Part shown: one piece after another, positions 7,691 through 14,729 of the stretch
Layout of the letters: each line of letters begins with the position of its first letter
How positions within the stretch are numbered: the first letter of the stretch is position 1
NCBI GenBank assembly: GCA_036003705.1
Contig: DASYSE010000118.1
Location: 1 to 40,317 of the forward strand
Direction of reading: 5' to 3'
From: CALGFH01 sp036003705
Lineage (GTDB): Bacteria > Actinomycetota > CALGFH01
DNA: 40,317 nt
Notes under the pieces: generated by a model
The model's input: only the letters and a program-made list of their open reading frames with translations
Told to the model about the DNA's origin: nothing
Database searches by the model: none
Position numbers and translations under genes: made by a program

Positions 7691-7817
7691 TTAGAACACC
7701 GGCCAGGTCTCCGGGTTCGAGGGATCCGCGGGCAGCGCGTTGGCGGCGCGCAGGCTCCACGGCCGAACGGATGGTTCGGCGCCGCCTGCGGCGCCGGATG
7801 CGTGTCCGCTGTTCTAG
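7691..7817 (+). mobile_element. 127-bp MITE-like element, copy A
   Basis: The element runs from TTAGAAC (7691) to GTTCTAG (7817). Its first 24 bases and the reverse complement of its last 24 match at 18 positions. Inside are the hairpins GCGCG...CGCGC (about 7736-7751) and GGCGCCG/CGGCGCC (7779-7796). It matches the reverse complement of 28524-28651 over its full length, about 80% identical by hand alignment. No open reading frame is carried. It lies between the convergent genes at 6845-7603 and 7814-8302, and the latter's TAG stop lies in the element's right end. Confidence 0.8.
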
Positions 7818-8302
7818 GGGTCCGGGCCCTGGGCGCGGATCCTCTTGACGGCGACGAGGGCGGACCGGAGCTCGCGGATCCAGTCCGCCTCGTGGGTGCC
7901 GACCAGGCGAACACACCAGGCCAGGGCGTCGCTGCGGCTGCGGGCGACGCCGGCGTCGATGAGGGTGTCGAGCACCCGGCGTTCGGGCAGGCGCAGCCGG
8001 GTCATCACCGGCACGCTGAGGGTGGTGAACAGCAGGCGTTCCCCGCCGCAGTCCACGCCCCAGGACACCCTGCGCCGGAAGCGGCGCTCCAGCTCGGCGG
8101 CCAGGAGCACCCGCGGCTCGCGGGTCTCCTCGCGGAACCGCCGTGCCCGCTGCAGCGGGTCGTCGCCGCCGTCGGGCAGCGAGCCGACCACCAGGATCTC
8201 CTCGCCGTCGGCGGTCACCTCTGGGGGACCGGCGAACCAGCCGGCGGGCAGCCGCCGGCCGAGCCACTCGGCCACCTCGCGAACGATCTGCTCCTGCTGC
8301 AT
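7814..8302 (-). CDS. hypothetical protein with a ribbon-helix-helix-like C-terminus
   Basis: 162 residues from ATG 8302 (ATG 8308, in frame, is the alternative). The C-terminal third reads TRLRLPERRVLDTLIDAG then ARSRSDALAWCVRLVG. This strand-helix-helix pattern, with an S-R-S-(D/E)-A-L turn, is typical of ribbon-helix-helix DNA-binding domains. The N-terminal 100 residues are not recognised. No ribosome-binding site is present; a TACTGT hexamer ends 7 nt before ATG 8302, which suggests a leaderless transcript. The TAG stop is supplied by the end of the MITE-like element. It may be an autoregulator, but no toxin partner is adjacent. Confidence 0.6.
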   Translation of the reverse strand: MQQEQIVREVAEWLGRRLPAGWFAGPPEVTADGEEILVVGSLPDGGDDPLQRARRFREETREPRVLLAAELERRFRRRVSWGVDCGGERLLFTTLSVPVMTRLRLPERRVLDTLIDAGVARSRSDALAWCVRLVGTHEADWIRELRSALVAVKRIRAQGPDP

Positions 8303-8308
8303 TCTCAT

Positions 8309-8337
8309 TACAGTATTACTCGTAGCTTGCCGGACAA
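8309..8337 (-). promoter_or_regulatory. leaderless promoter with an AT-rich dyad before the RHH-like gene
   Basis: On the minus strand, TTGTCC (8337-8332), a 16-bp spacer and TACTGT (8315-8310) precede ATG 8302 by 7 nt. The -10 overlaps an odd-length palindrome, AGTA-A-TACT, extended by TAC/GTA on both sides with one extra base. It stands out as an AT-rich island. It could be the site of the ribbon-helix-helix product itself, which is inference. Confidence 0.5.
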
Positions 8338-8467
8338 CGACGTTTCCGGTGAGGGACGAATGGTGGGAAACCCGTTCCGACGAGCGGTTTCGACCGGCTT
8401 GCTTTTCCACATGGGCGATCCGGGCCGGTATCATCCCGACAACGGCAGCAGACAAGGGGAAGCCCCC

Positions 8468-9628
8468 GTGCAGATCGATTTCAGGTCCTCGGAACGGTCG
8501 AGCCTCGGTGTCGAGGTCGAGCTCGAGATCGTCGATCTGGAGTCGAGGGAATTGCGCAGCGGGGCGTCCGAGGTCCTGCCGCTGCTCGGCCGGGACCACC
8601 CGAACGGTGTGCACCCCAAGGCCAAGCACGAGCTGCTCGAGTCGACCGTCGAGATCATCACCGGCGTCTGCACCACGGTCGAGGAGGCCCGCGGGGACCT
8701 GGAGGGCACCCTCGGCCAGCTGTACCCGCTGATGGACGAGCGCGGCATGGGGCTGATGTGCTCCGGCACCCATCCGTTCTCGGACTGGGCCACCCAGGAG
8801 ATCAGCCCCAGCCCGCGCTACGCCCAGCTCATCGAGGACATGCAGTGGATGGCCAGGCGCCTGCAGATCTTCGGCATCCACGTCCACGTCGGCGTGCGCT
8901 CGCCCGAGAAGGCAGTGGCGATCGTCAACACCCTCACCAGCTACATCCCGCACTTCCTGGCCCTGTCGGCGTCCAGTCCCTTCTGGAAGGGCACCGACAC
9001 CGGACTGGCCTCGTGCCGCAGCAAGGTGTTCGAGGGCCTGCCGACGGCCGGTGTGCCCTACCAGCTCTCCGGCTGGGGACAGTTCGAGCAGTTCATGGAC
9101 ACCTTGATCTCGGCCAGGACGATCCACACGATCCGCGAGGTCTGGTGGGACATCCGACCGCACCCTGGCTTCGGCACGGTCGAGCTGCGCATCTGCGACG
9201 GCCTGCCGACGATGGGCGAGGTCGCGACCGTGGCGGCCATGAGCCAATGCCTGGTCGACCGGCTGAACACCTTGATGGACCGGGGCTACACGCTTCCGGT
9301 CCCGAGGAGCTGGATCATCCGCGAGAACAAGTGGCGGGCCGCCCGGTACGGGCTCGACGCCGAGATCATCCTCGACGACCAGGGCCGGCTCCAGCCGGTC
9401 CGGGAGGCGATCGAGGAGCTGGTCGACGAGCTGACGCCGGTCGCCCGCCGGCTTGGCTGCAGCGAAGAGCTGCGCAACGCGCTCGCCATCATGGAGCGTG
9501 GTCCGAGCTACATCCGACAGCGTGAGGTTATTGCCGCGGGGGGCGCCATGACCGACGTCGTTGACAGCCTGGTCAGGGAGCTCCGCACCGATCGCCTGAC
9601 GCCCGCATCAAAGCCAGCCATACCGTGA
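8468..9628 (+). CDS. carboxylate-amine ligase of the glutamate-cysteine ligase 2 (YbdK) family
   Basis: 386 residues from GTG 8468, with AAGGGGA at 8454-8460. Family marks are the N-terminal SLGVEVELEIVD (catalytic-site G-x-E-x-E), then GTHPFSDW, IHVHVGV and WDIRPHPGFGTVELRICDG. GCS2-family enzymes join an amino group to the gamma-carboxyl of glutamate or a related acid using ATP. YbdK itself has only weak gamma-glutamylcysteine ligase activity, and actinobacterial members vary in substrate. The stop overlaps the start of an M20 amidohydrolase (GTGA), so a ligase and an amide hydrolase are made together. Without further pathway genes the product cannot be fixed. Confidence 0.88.
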   Translation: MQIDFRSSERSSLGVEVELEIVDLESRELRSGASEVLPLLGRDHPNGVHPKAKHELLESTVEIITGVCTTVEEARGDLEGTLGQLYPLMDERGMGLMCSGTHPFSDWATQEISPSPRYAQLIEDMQWMARRLQIFGIHVHVGVRSPEKAVAIVNTLTSYIPHFLALSASSPFWKGTDTGLASCRSKVFEGLPTAGVPYQLSGWGQFEQFMDTLISARTIHTIREVWWDIRPHPGFGTVELRICDGLPTMGEVATVAAMSQCLVDRLNTLMDRGYTLPVPRSWIIRENKWRAARYGLDAEIILDDQGRLQPVREAIEELVDELTPVARRLGCSEELRNALAIMERGPSYIRQREVIAAGGAMTDVVDSLVRELRTDRLTPASKPAIP

Positions 9629-10860
9629 CTCTCGACCTCTCAACCTTCCTGGCCACCCACAACCCCGAGCTCATCCATCTCCGGCGCCACCTCCACGCCC
9701 ACCCGGAGCTCGGGAAGGCCGAACGGCAGACCACCGCGCTGGTCGCCCGCCGCCTGGAGGCGGTTGGCCTACGACCCCGCCTGCTGTCAACCGGAACGGG
9801 GCTGACCTGCGACATCGGCGGCGGCGACGGGCCAACGGTGGCCCTGCGGGCCGATCTGGACGCGCTGCCCCTGCAGGACGAGAAGGACGTGCCCTACCGT
9901 TCGACCGTCCCAGGGGTCTGCCACGCCTGCGGCCACGACGTGCACACCACCATCCTGCTGGGTGCCGGCCTCGCCCTCGCCCAGCACGCCGACCGGCTGC
10001 GGGGCCGGGTCCGGCTGCTGTTCCAGCCGGCCGAGGAGTGCCTGCCCGGCGGCTCCATCGACGTCATCAGCGATCGGGTGCTGGAAGGCGTCAGCGCCAT
10101 CTACGCCCTGCACTGCGACCCCAAGCTGGAGGTTGGCCGGCTCGGGGTCAGGGTCGGGGCCATCACCGCGGCCTCCGACCTGGTCGAGGTGCACCTGTCC
10201 GGGCCGGGCGGGCACACCGCCCGCCCGCACCTGACCGCCGACCTGGTCTATGTGATCGCCCGGGTGGTCACCGACCTGCCGGCCGCCCTCTCGCGGCTGG
10301 TCGATACCAGGGCCGCCCTCAACATGACGTTCGGGGCGATCGAGTCGGGAACCGTGCACAACGCCATCCCCACCACGGCGGTGGCCAGGGGGACCCTGCG
10401 GGTGCTGGACCGCTCGGTCTGGGGCGAGGCGCAGAAGCTGGTCGAGCGGGTCCTGGAGGCCACGGTTGCCCCGTACAACCAGGTCACCTACCGCCTGGAC
10501 TATCAGCGGGGCGCGCCCCCGGTGGTCAACGACGAGACCGCCACCGCCGTCTTCGCCACCGCCGCCCGCACCGCCATCGGCGACGAGGCCGTGCTCAACG
10601 CCCCCCAGAGCATGGGCGGCGAGGACTTCTCCTGGTACCTGGAGGAGATCCCTGGCTCCATGGCCCGCCTCGGGGTCCGCATCCCCGGCACCGACCTGGA
10701 CATCCACGCCGCCTCCTTCGACGTGGACGAGCGGGCGATCGCCGTCGGCGTGCGGATCCTGGTCGAGACCGCCCTGCAGGCCCTCGACCACTACGGCGCC
10801 GTCCAGGCGGGAGGCCGTTTGCGGGCGGTCTCGCCGGGGAGGGTGGGGGTGGGGAGGTGA
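9625..10860 (+). CDS. M20 family amidohydrolase
   Basis: 411 residues. The metal-binding motifs of the M20D (hippurate/IAA-amino acid hydrolase) group are present: LRADLDALP, CHACGHD (99-105), QPAEE (134-138), then SGPGGHTARP in the lid domain and MGGEDF near the C-terminus. These enzymes cleave N-acyl or amide-linked amino acids with two metal ions, in the cytosol. GTG 9625 overlaps the stop of the upstream ligase, so translation is coupled. A joint role in forming and trimming an amide-linked compound is plausible, but that is inference. The glycine-rich last 20 residues look like a read-through tail beyond the fold. Confidence 0.92.
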   Translation: MTLDLSTFLATHNPELIHLRRHLHAHPELGKAERQTTALVARRLEAVGLRPRLLSTGTGLTCDIGGGDGPTVALRADLDALPLQDEKDVPYRSTVPGVCHACGHDVHTTILLGAGLALAQHADRLRGRVRLLFQPAEECLPGGSIDVISDRVLEGVSAIYALHCDPKLEVGRLGVRVGAITAASDLVEVHLSGPGGHTARPHLTADLVYVIARVVTDLPAALSRLVDTRAALNMTFGAIESGTVHNAIPTTAVARGTLRVLDRSVWGEAQKLVERVLEATVAPYNQVTYRLDYQRGAPPVVNDETATAVFATAARTAIGDEAVLNAPQSMGGEDFSWYLEEIPGSMARLGVRIPGTDLDIHAASFDVDERAIAVGVRILVETALQALDHYGAVQAGGRLRAVSPGRVGVGR

Positions 10861-10861
10861 C

Positions 10862-10930
10862 CACGCGTTCTGACCCGGGGCGGAGACCCGCACGCTCGGA
10901 CCCGGGGCGGATGGTCCTGGGGCGTTCTAG
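10862..10930 (-). repeat. degenerate or truncated copy of the CTAG-ended element
   Basis: Read on the minus strand it begins CTAGAACGCCC, then continues with ATCCG, GGGTCCGAG and TGCGGG in the same order and near the same spacing as the first 45 bases of the element at 28524-28651. The far end cannot be aligned. It contains a duplicated GACCCGGGGCGGA. As in the full copies, it separates convergent genes and its CTAG supplies the stop of the minus-strand gene. Confidence 0.4.
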
Positions 10931-11544
10931 GTTGGGGGCATCGGGACCGGCCGGCTGGGCCGGTCGCGGTGGATGACGCTCAGCGAGTAGCGCAGGGGGG
11001 AGCTTCCCCGGTTGCGGTAGGCGTGCGGGCGGTCGGCCACAAAGGCGATCGCGTCGCCGGCTCCGACCTGGTGGGGATCCCCGTCCAGTTCGAGCGTGAG
11101 CTCGCCGTCGATCACCAGCAGGAGCTCGCGGGTGCCTGAGGGGTGGCCCTCGGACGCGTAGCCGTCCCCGGCGACCATCCGCACGTCCCACAGCTCGACC
11201 TGTTGGGAGGTGCCCGATCCGACCAGCAGCCGGGCCGAGCTTCCCTGGTGTCCTCCGGTCCAGAGGGTGACCGCCTCCTCCGCGCGCACCACCCGGGCGC
11301 TCGGCACCTCGGGGGCCTCGACCAGACTGGCGATGGAGACGCCGAGGGCGGTGGCCAGACGGCAGATGGTGGCCACGCTTGGATTGGTCCGGGCCTGCTC
11401 GACCTGCGAGAGCATCCCCTTGCTGACACCGGACCTGGCCGCCAGGTCGTCCAGCGTCCAGGCCAGGCTGGTCCGCTGGGCACGGACGTTGCGTCCGACC
11501 GCCGCGTTGACGTCCCGCGGTTCCGGCACCGCGTCCTCCCCCAT
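10927..11544 (-). CDS. XRE-family regulator with C-terminal cupin sensor domain
   Basis: 205 residues. An N-terminal Cro/C1-type helix-turn-helix (VGRNVRAQRTS...LDDLAARSGVSKGMLSQVEQ, about residues 14-68) is joined to a cupin domain (about 110-195) with GELTLELDG and FVADRPHAYRN. This architecture is common in regulators of amino acid, polyamine or antibiotic-related genes, where the cupin binds a small ligand. ATG 11544 was chosen because it starts just before the helix-turn-helix. The longer open frame would run through the intergenic repeats. It diverges from a small membrane protein and an EamA exporter, the likely targets. The operator candidates lie between. Confidence 0.9.
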   Translation of the reverse strand: MGEDAVPEPRDVNAAVGRNVRAQRTSLAWTLDDLAARSGVSKGMLSQVEQARTNPSVATICRLATALGVSIASLVEAPEVPSARVVRAEEAVTLWTGGHQGSSARLLVGSGTSQQVELWDVRMVAGDGYASEGHPSGTRELLLVIDGELTLELDGDPHQVGAGDAIAFVADRPHAYRNRGSSPLRYSLSVIHRDRPSRPVPMPPT

Positions 11545-11570
11545 CGTTGTAGCAATAAACTGGTCGACAG

Positions 11571-11620
11571 GTTCAGTATAGTGCAGTACAATGCAGTGTA
11601 CCAAGCGTTCACTGTACTGG
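11571..11620. promoter_or_regulatory. 10-bp-phased direct repeats plus an inverted copy, candidate operator
   Basis: Three contiguous decamers follow the pattern RTKCAGTRYA: GTTCAGTATA (11571), GTGCAGTACA (11581) and ATGCAGTGTA (11591). An inverted copy, ACTGTACTGG, starts at 11611. Exact 10-bp phasing puts every CAGT on one face of the helix. The block contains TATACT on the minus strand (11580-11575), a good -10 for the regulator gene, and TATAGT on the plus strand (11577-11582). The natural candidate ligand is the XRE-cupin protein. Confidence 0.55.
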
Positions 11621-11661
11621 GACCTCGCTGGTGAGGCCACCCAAGATGCTGGGAGCCAACA

Positions 11662-11787
11662 ATGGGACTGTTCTGGGTCGTGCTCACCCTGCTGGTTGTC
11701 GATCTGGCCGCGCTCCTGTTCGCCGCCGACACCCGCCCCGGCCTGCAGCACTCCGCTCGCTGGTGGCACCGCCGCCCGACCGGCTGA
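11662..11787 (+). CDS. 41-residue single-pass membrane protein
   Basis: ATG 11662 follows GGGAG (11651-11655) with a 6-nt spacer, and the frame ends TGA 11785-11787. The product starts MGLFWVVLTLLVVDLAALLFAADTRP, one hydrophobic helix of about 22 residues (described here in parts: MGLFWVVLTLL, VVDLAALLFAA). A basic, tryptophan-rich tail ending RWWHRRPTG follows. It is too short for family assignment. It lies between the operator block and the EamA gene and ends 15 bp before it, so the two are probably one operon. A good ribosome-binding site and a plausible topology support a real gene. Confidence 0.5.
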   Translation: MGLFWVVLTLLVVDLAALLFAADTRPGLQHSARWWHRRPTG

Positions 11788-11802
11788 GCAGGGCTGCCGT
11801 CC

Positions 11803-12666
11803 TTGAGCCTCGGCGTGCCGCTCGGCTTCAGTTCCGGCTTGTGCTGGGGGGCGGCCGACTTCTTCGGCGGCGTCCAGTCTCGTCGTCTGCCGGCGCTGAC
11901 CGTTGCCTTCTGGAGCCAGGTGGCCGGCGCCCTGGCCCTCGCCGGCGCCCTGGCCGTGCTGGGTGCACGCCCGGCCGCGGCCGGGGTCGCCTGGGGCCTT
12001 GTCGCCGGGGTCGGCAGCGGAAGTGCCCTGGTGCTCTTCTACCGCGGCCTGGCCGAGGGGACCATGTCGGTGGTGGCCCCGATCTCAGCCTGCGGGGCGA
12101 TCGTCCCGGTCGCCGCCGCCCTCCTTGCCGGCGACCGGCCAGGCGCCATCGCCGGGGTCGGTGTGCTCGCCGCCATCGCCGGCGTGATGCTCGTCTCCCG
12201 GACCCCCAACCCTCCGCGGGCCCGGACCGGGAGACCGGGCGGGTCGGGGCCGGTGTTCGCCATGGCGCTCGGATCGGCGCTCGGCTTCGGCCTGTTCTAT
12301 GTGTTCGTCGATGCCGGGACGGCGGTTCCCGGCGGCTCACCGCTGTGGGTGATCGCCGGGGCCAGGGCGAGCTCGCTCCTGGTGTTGTCAATCATCGCGC
12401 TTGTCGGTTGGCGGTCGGGGTTGCGCTGGCCGGGTCGCCGGCTGGGCCCGGTGGCGCTCGTCGGGCTCGCCGACACCGGTGCCAACCTGCTCTTCGCCTA
12501 TGCCGCGACCACCGGCAATCTGGCCGTGGTGGGCGTGCTCGGGTCGCTGTACCCGGTCGCCACGGTGGTCCTGGCCCGGTGGCTGCTGGGCGAACGCCTC
12601 TCCGGAGGGCAGAACGCCGGCGTCGTCCTCGCCCTGACCGGTGTCGGACTTCTGGCCGCCGCCTGA
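11803..12666 (+). CDS. EamA/DMT-family transporter
   Basis: 287 residues with about ten hydrophobic helices in two homologous halves, the drug/metabolite transporter topology. The first half starts with SSGLCWGAADFFGG, and the EamA repeat ends with a YRGLAEGTMSVVAPISA helix. The second half has AYAATTGNLAVVGVLGSLYP-like helices followed by the conserved VLAL-x-GVGLL end. The start is TTG 11803, or GTG 11815 in the same frame; neither has a strong ribosome-binding site, consistent with translation after the small upstream gene. Substrates of this family range from amino acids to metabolites and cannot be inferred. The divergent XRE-cupin regulator probably controls it. Confidence 0.85.
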   Translation: MSLGVPLGFSSGLCWGAADFFGGVQSRRLPALTVAFWSQVAGALALAGALAVLGARPAAAGVAWGLVAGVGSGSALVLFYRGLAEGTMSVVAPISACGAIVPVAAALLAGDRPGAIAGVGVLAAIAGVMLVSRTPNPPRARTGRPGGSGPVFAMALGSALGFGLFYVFVDAGTAVPGGSPLWVIAGARASSLLVLSIIALVGWRSGLRWPGRRLGPVALVGLADTGANLLFAYAATTGNLAVVGVLGSLYPVATVVLARWLLGERLSGGQNAGVVLALTGVGLLAAA

Positions 12667-12699
12667 TCAGGTGCCGCGGCCGCTGCGCTCCTTGAGCTG

Positions 12700-12705
12700 T
12701 AGGCT
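12700..12705 (+). promoter_or_regulatory. -10 element of a probable leaderless hisN mRNA
   Basis: TAGGCT ends 7 nt before ATG 12713, and no Shine-Dalgarno sequence lies between. No convincing -35 is seen. The same TAGGCT plus 7-9 nt plus ATG arrangement recurs at 20066 and 28288. Confidence 0.45.
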
Positions 12706-12712
12706 GCCGGGT

Positions 12713-13471
12713 ATGCACTCCGACCTTGCCTTCGCCCTCGAGCTGGCCGACCTGGCCGACGCCATCACCCTCGAGCGGTACCTCGCCGACGACCTGGTCG
12801 TGGAGACCAAGCCCGACCTCAGTCCGGTCACCGAGGCCGACCGTGCGGTCGAGCGGGTTCTTCGCAAGCGGATCGGCGAGGAGCGTCCCGGCCACGGGGT
12901 GGTCGGCGAGGAGTTCGGCGCCGACGAGCCCGCGAGCGCCCGCTGGATCCTCGACCCGATCGACGGCACCAAGAACTACCTGCGCGGCGTCCCGGTATGG
13001 GCCACCCTCATCGGCCTGGAGCGCGACGGCGCCGTGGTGGCCGGGGTGGTCTCGGCACCGGCCCTGCACCGGCGCTGGTGGGCGGCCAGGGGCGAAGGGT
13101 CGTTCGTCAACGGCCGCCGCATCCGGGTGTCCCGGGTCACCGATCTGTCCGACGCCGTCCTCAGCCACGCCAGCCTCGGGTCGTGGGAGCGGCACGGCCT
13201 GGGTGAGCAGTTCCTCGCCCTGGCCCGCGCCTGCTGGCGGACCCGGGGGTTCGGGGACTTCTGGAGCCACATGCTGGTCGCCGAGGGAGCCGCCGATCTG
13301 GCCGTCGAGCCCGAGGTCGAGCTGTGGGATCTGGCCGCCCCCCAGGTGATCGTCGAGGAGGCAGGCGGCCGCTTCACCGACCTCGGCGGGACGCCAACGC
13401 CCGCCGGGGGCAGCGTCGTCTCCACCAACGGCCTGCTCCACGACCGGGTGCTCGCGACCCTACGACCGTGA
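12713..13471 (+). CDS. hisN: inositol-monophosphatase-family phosphatase, probably histidinol-phosphatase HisN
   Basis: 252 residues. The lithium-sensitive phosphatase motifs are intact: VVGEEFG (Glu66/67), ILDPIDGTKNYLRGVP (Asp81, Asp84) and WDLAAP (Asp206). The spacing and sequence of the DPIDGTKNYLRGVPVW block and the C-terminal WDLAAPQVIVEEAGG resemble the HisN-type histidinol-phosphatase branch used by actinobacteria in histidine synthesis. An inositol monophosphatase role is the alternative. No other his genes are nearby. ATG 12713 is supported by a -10 element 7 nt upstream and by the start of homology. The stop overlaps the GTG of a decayed SDR gene. Confidence 0.8.
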   Translation: MHSDLAFALELADLADAITLERYLADDLVVETKPDLSPVTEADRAVERVLRKRIGEERPGHGVVGEEFGADEPASARWILDPIDGTKNYLRGVPVWATLIGLERDGAVVAGVVSAPALHRRWWAARGEGSFVNGRRIRVSRVTDLSDAVLSHASLGSWERHGLGEQFLALARACWRTRGFGDFWSHMLVAEGAADLAVEPEVELWDLAAPQVIVEEAGGRFTDLGGTPTPAGGSVVSTNGLLHDRVLATLRP

Positions 13472-13791
13472 CCGGCGGCCCCACGCCTGGGACGGCGCTG
13501 GCGGGCCGGGTGGCGCTGGTGACCGGGGTCAGCCGGCGGGTCGGCATCGGGACGGCGGTGTCCAGGCGCCTGGCCGGGCTCGGCGCCGCCCTGTTCCTGA
13601 CCTCGTGGGCCGCACACGACCGCGAGCAGCCCTGGGGCGCCGACCCGGGCGGCGTGGACGCGGTCCTGGCCGAGTTGCGCACGACCGTCGTCTCGCCGGA
13701 GCAGCGGGTCGAGCAGCTGGAGGCCGACGACGCGTCATGGGTCACCGGCCAGGTCATCAACTCCGAGGGCGGGTTCCGCCGCTTCCGGTGA
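13468..13791 (+). pseudogene. short-chain dehydrogenase/reductase with its catalytic middle deleted
   Basis: The open frame of 107 codons starts at GTG 13468, overlapping hisN. It encodes a normal SDR N-terminus, GRVALVTGVSRRVGIGTAVSRR (G-x3-G-x-G cofactor loop; GRVALVTGVS then RRVGIGTAV), to about residue 65. It then passes straight to a normal SDR C-terminus, ASWVTGQVINSEGGF. About 140-150 residues, including the catalytic Ser-Tyr-x3-Lys and the NAG strand, are missing. The frame is kept across the junction, near 13660-13690. The remaining Rossmann half cannot catalyse the SDR reaction, so this is a gene remnant or a fossil. Coupling to hisN implies it is still translated. Confidence 0.7.
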
Positions 13792-13847
13792 CGCGAGCGC
13801 GCTACGCTGCCCCGGCACCCCAGCGGCGCGAGGAGGGTTGAGCAACG

Positions 13848-14612
13848 GTGCACGGTCCAGCCGGAGTCTTCACCGTGGTCCTGTACGAGACCGCGCTCGG
13901 CGGCCTGGCGCTGCTCTGGCTGGCGCCGCTGTGGGGGGTGGTGCGGCCGGGGTTCTTCAAGCTGGCCGGGGGAACCGCCCTGGCCTGCGCGCTGCTGGCC
14001 TGGCTGGCCGGCCGGAGCGAGCTGACCGCCGCCGGGGCCGCCGGCCGCACGGCCGCCGTCTGGCTCGGCGTGTTCACCGGCGCCGTGCTCGCCTGGCAGA
14101 TCCTGCTGTACGCCCGCGTTCCGGCGGCCCGCTGGGCCGGCGTCGCCGCGGTCGTTCCAGGCCTGGTCGCCGGCTGGCCGCTGGCCGAGCTGAGCGGCCG
14201 CCCGGCCCTCGGGGCGCTGGCCCTGGCCACCGGAGCCCTGTTCCTCGGCGCGACCATGGACGGCCTGCTGCTGGGCCACTGGTACCTGGTTGACCGGCGG
14301 CTCTCCAACCGGCCGATCGCCGCCCTTGCCACCTGGCTGGTCGCCGGGGTGGCGGCCGCCCTGGTCTCGGCCGCCCTCGGCGGGGCGAGGGGCAGCACCG
14401 TCGACCGGTCGCTCTCGCCCCTGCTGGCCTTCCCCAACCTCACCGTGTACCTGGCCGTCGGTCTGGTGCTGCTCTGCGGACTGATGGCCTCGTTCATCCG
14501 GGTGCTGGTCAAGGGCAACTCCATCCAGGCCGCCACCGGCATGTTCTACCTGGCCGTGATCATGGCCCTGGCCGCCGAGTTCGCCGCCAAGGTCTACTTC
14601 TTCCCCGCCTGA
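13848..14612 (+). CDS. polytopic membrane protein of unknown function
   Basis: 254 residues with about seven hydrophobic segments and very few charged residues. The start is GTG 13848, with AGGAGGG (13831-13837) a little far upstream at 10 nt; a TACGCT -10 candidate lies near 13802. Conserved-looking polar points inside the membrane part are the GATMDGLLLGHWYLVDRRLS stretch (near residue 135-155) and FIRVLVKGNSIQAATGMFYL near the C-terminus. The GHWYL loop with two aromatic residues and a histidine could bind a cofactor or metal. I do not recognise the family. It converges with the beta-propeller gene. Confidence 0.7.
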   Translation: MHGPAGVFTVVLYETALGGLALLWLAPLWGVVRPGFFKLAGGTALACALLAWLAGRSELTAAGAAGRTAAVWLGVFTGAVLAWQILLYARVPAARWAGVAAVVPGLVAGWPLAELSGRPALGALALATGALFLGATMDGLLLGHWYLVDRRLSNRPIAALATWLVAGVAAALVSAALGGARGSTVDRSLSPLLAFPNLTVYLAVGLVLLCGLMASFIRVLVKGNSIQAATGMFYLAVIMALAAEFAAKVYFFPA

Positions 14613-14729
14613 GCACGGTTCTGGCCCCCTGGACAAGGGGACCGGGCGACCAGCGAGGTCCGGGGACGGCGGAGCGCCCCATCGGCCGACCCTGCCCGAG
14701 GTGGCCACAGCCACGGCCGGCAGCAGGGC

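Noticed and set aside
7705..7730. GGGTTCGAG resembling a tRNA T-arm in both copies of the CTAG-ended element
   Set aside because: Flanking bases do not form a five-pair T stem, and no anticodon arm or acceptor stem can be drawn.
7814..9247. 477-codon minus-strand frame spanning the carboxylate-amine ligase gene
   Set aside because: Only the last 162 codons from ATG 8302 are protein-like; the rest is antisense to a conserved enzyme.
14620..14645. CCCC-loop-GGGG dyad between the membrane protein and beta-propeller genes as a terminator
   Set aside because: Only four pairs, no T tract and no relation to the two repeat families; such dyads are frequent by chance at this GC content.
12392..14714. 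Long minus-strand frames opposite hisN and the membrane protein gene
   Set aside because: Shadow frames caused by GC bias; no ribosome-binding site or domain.
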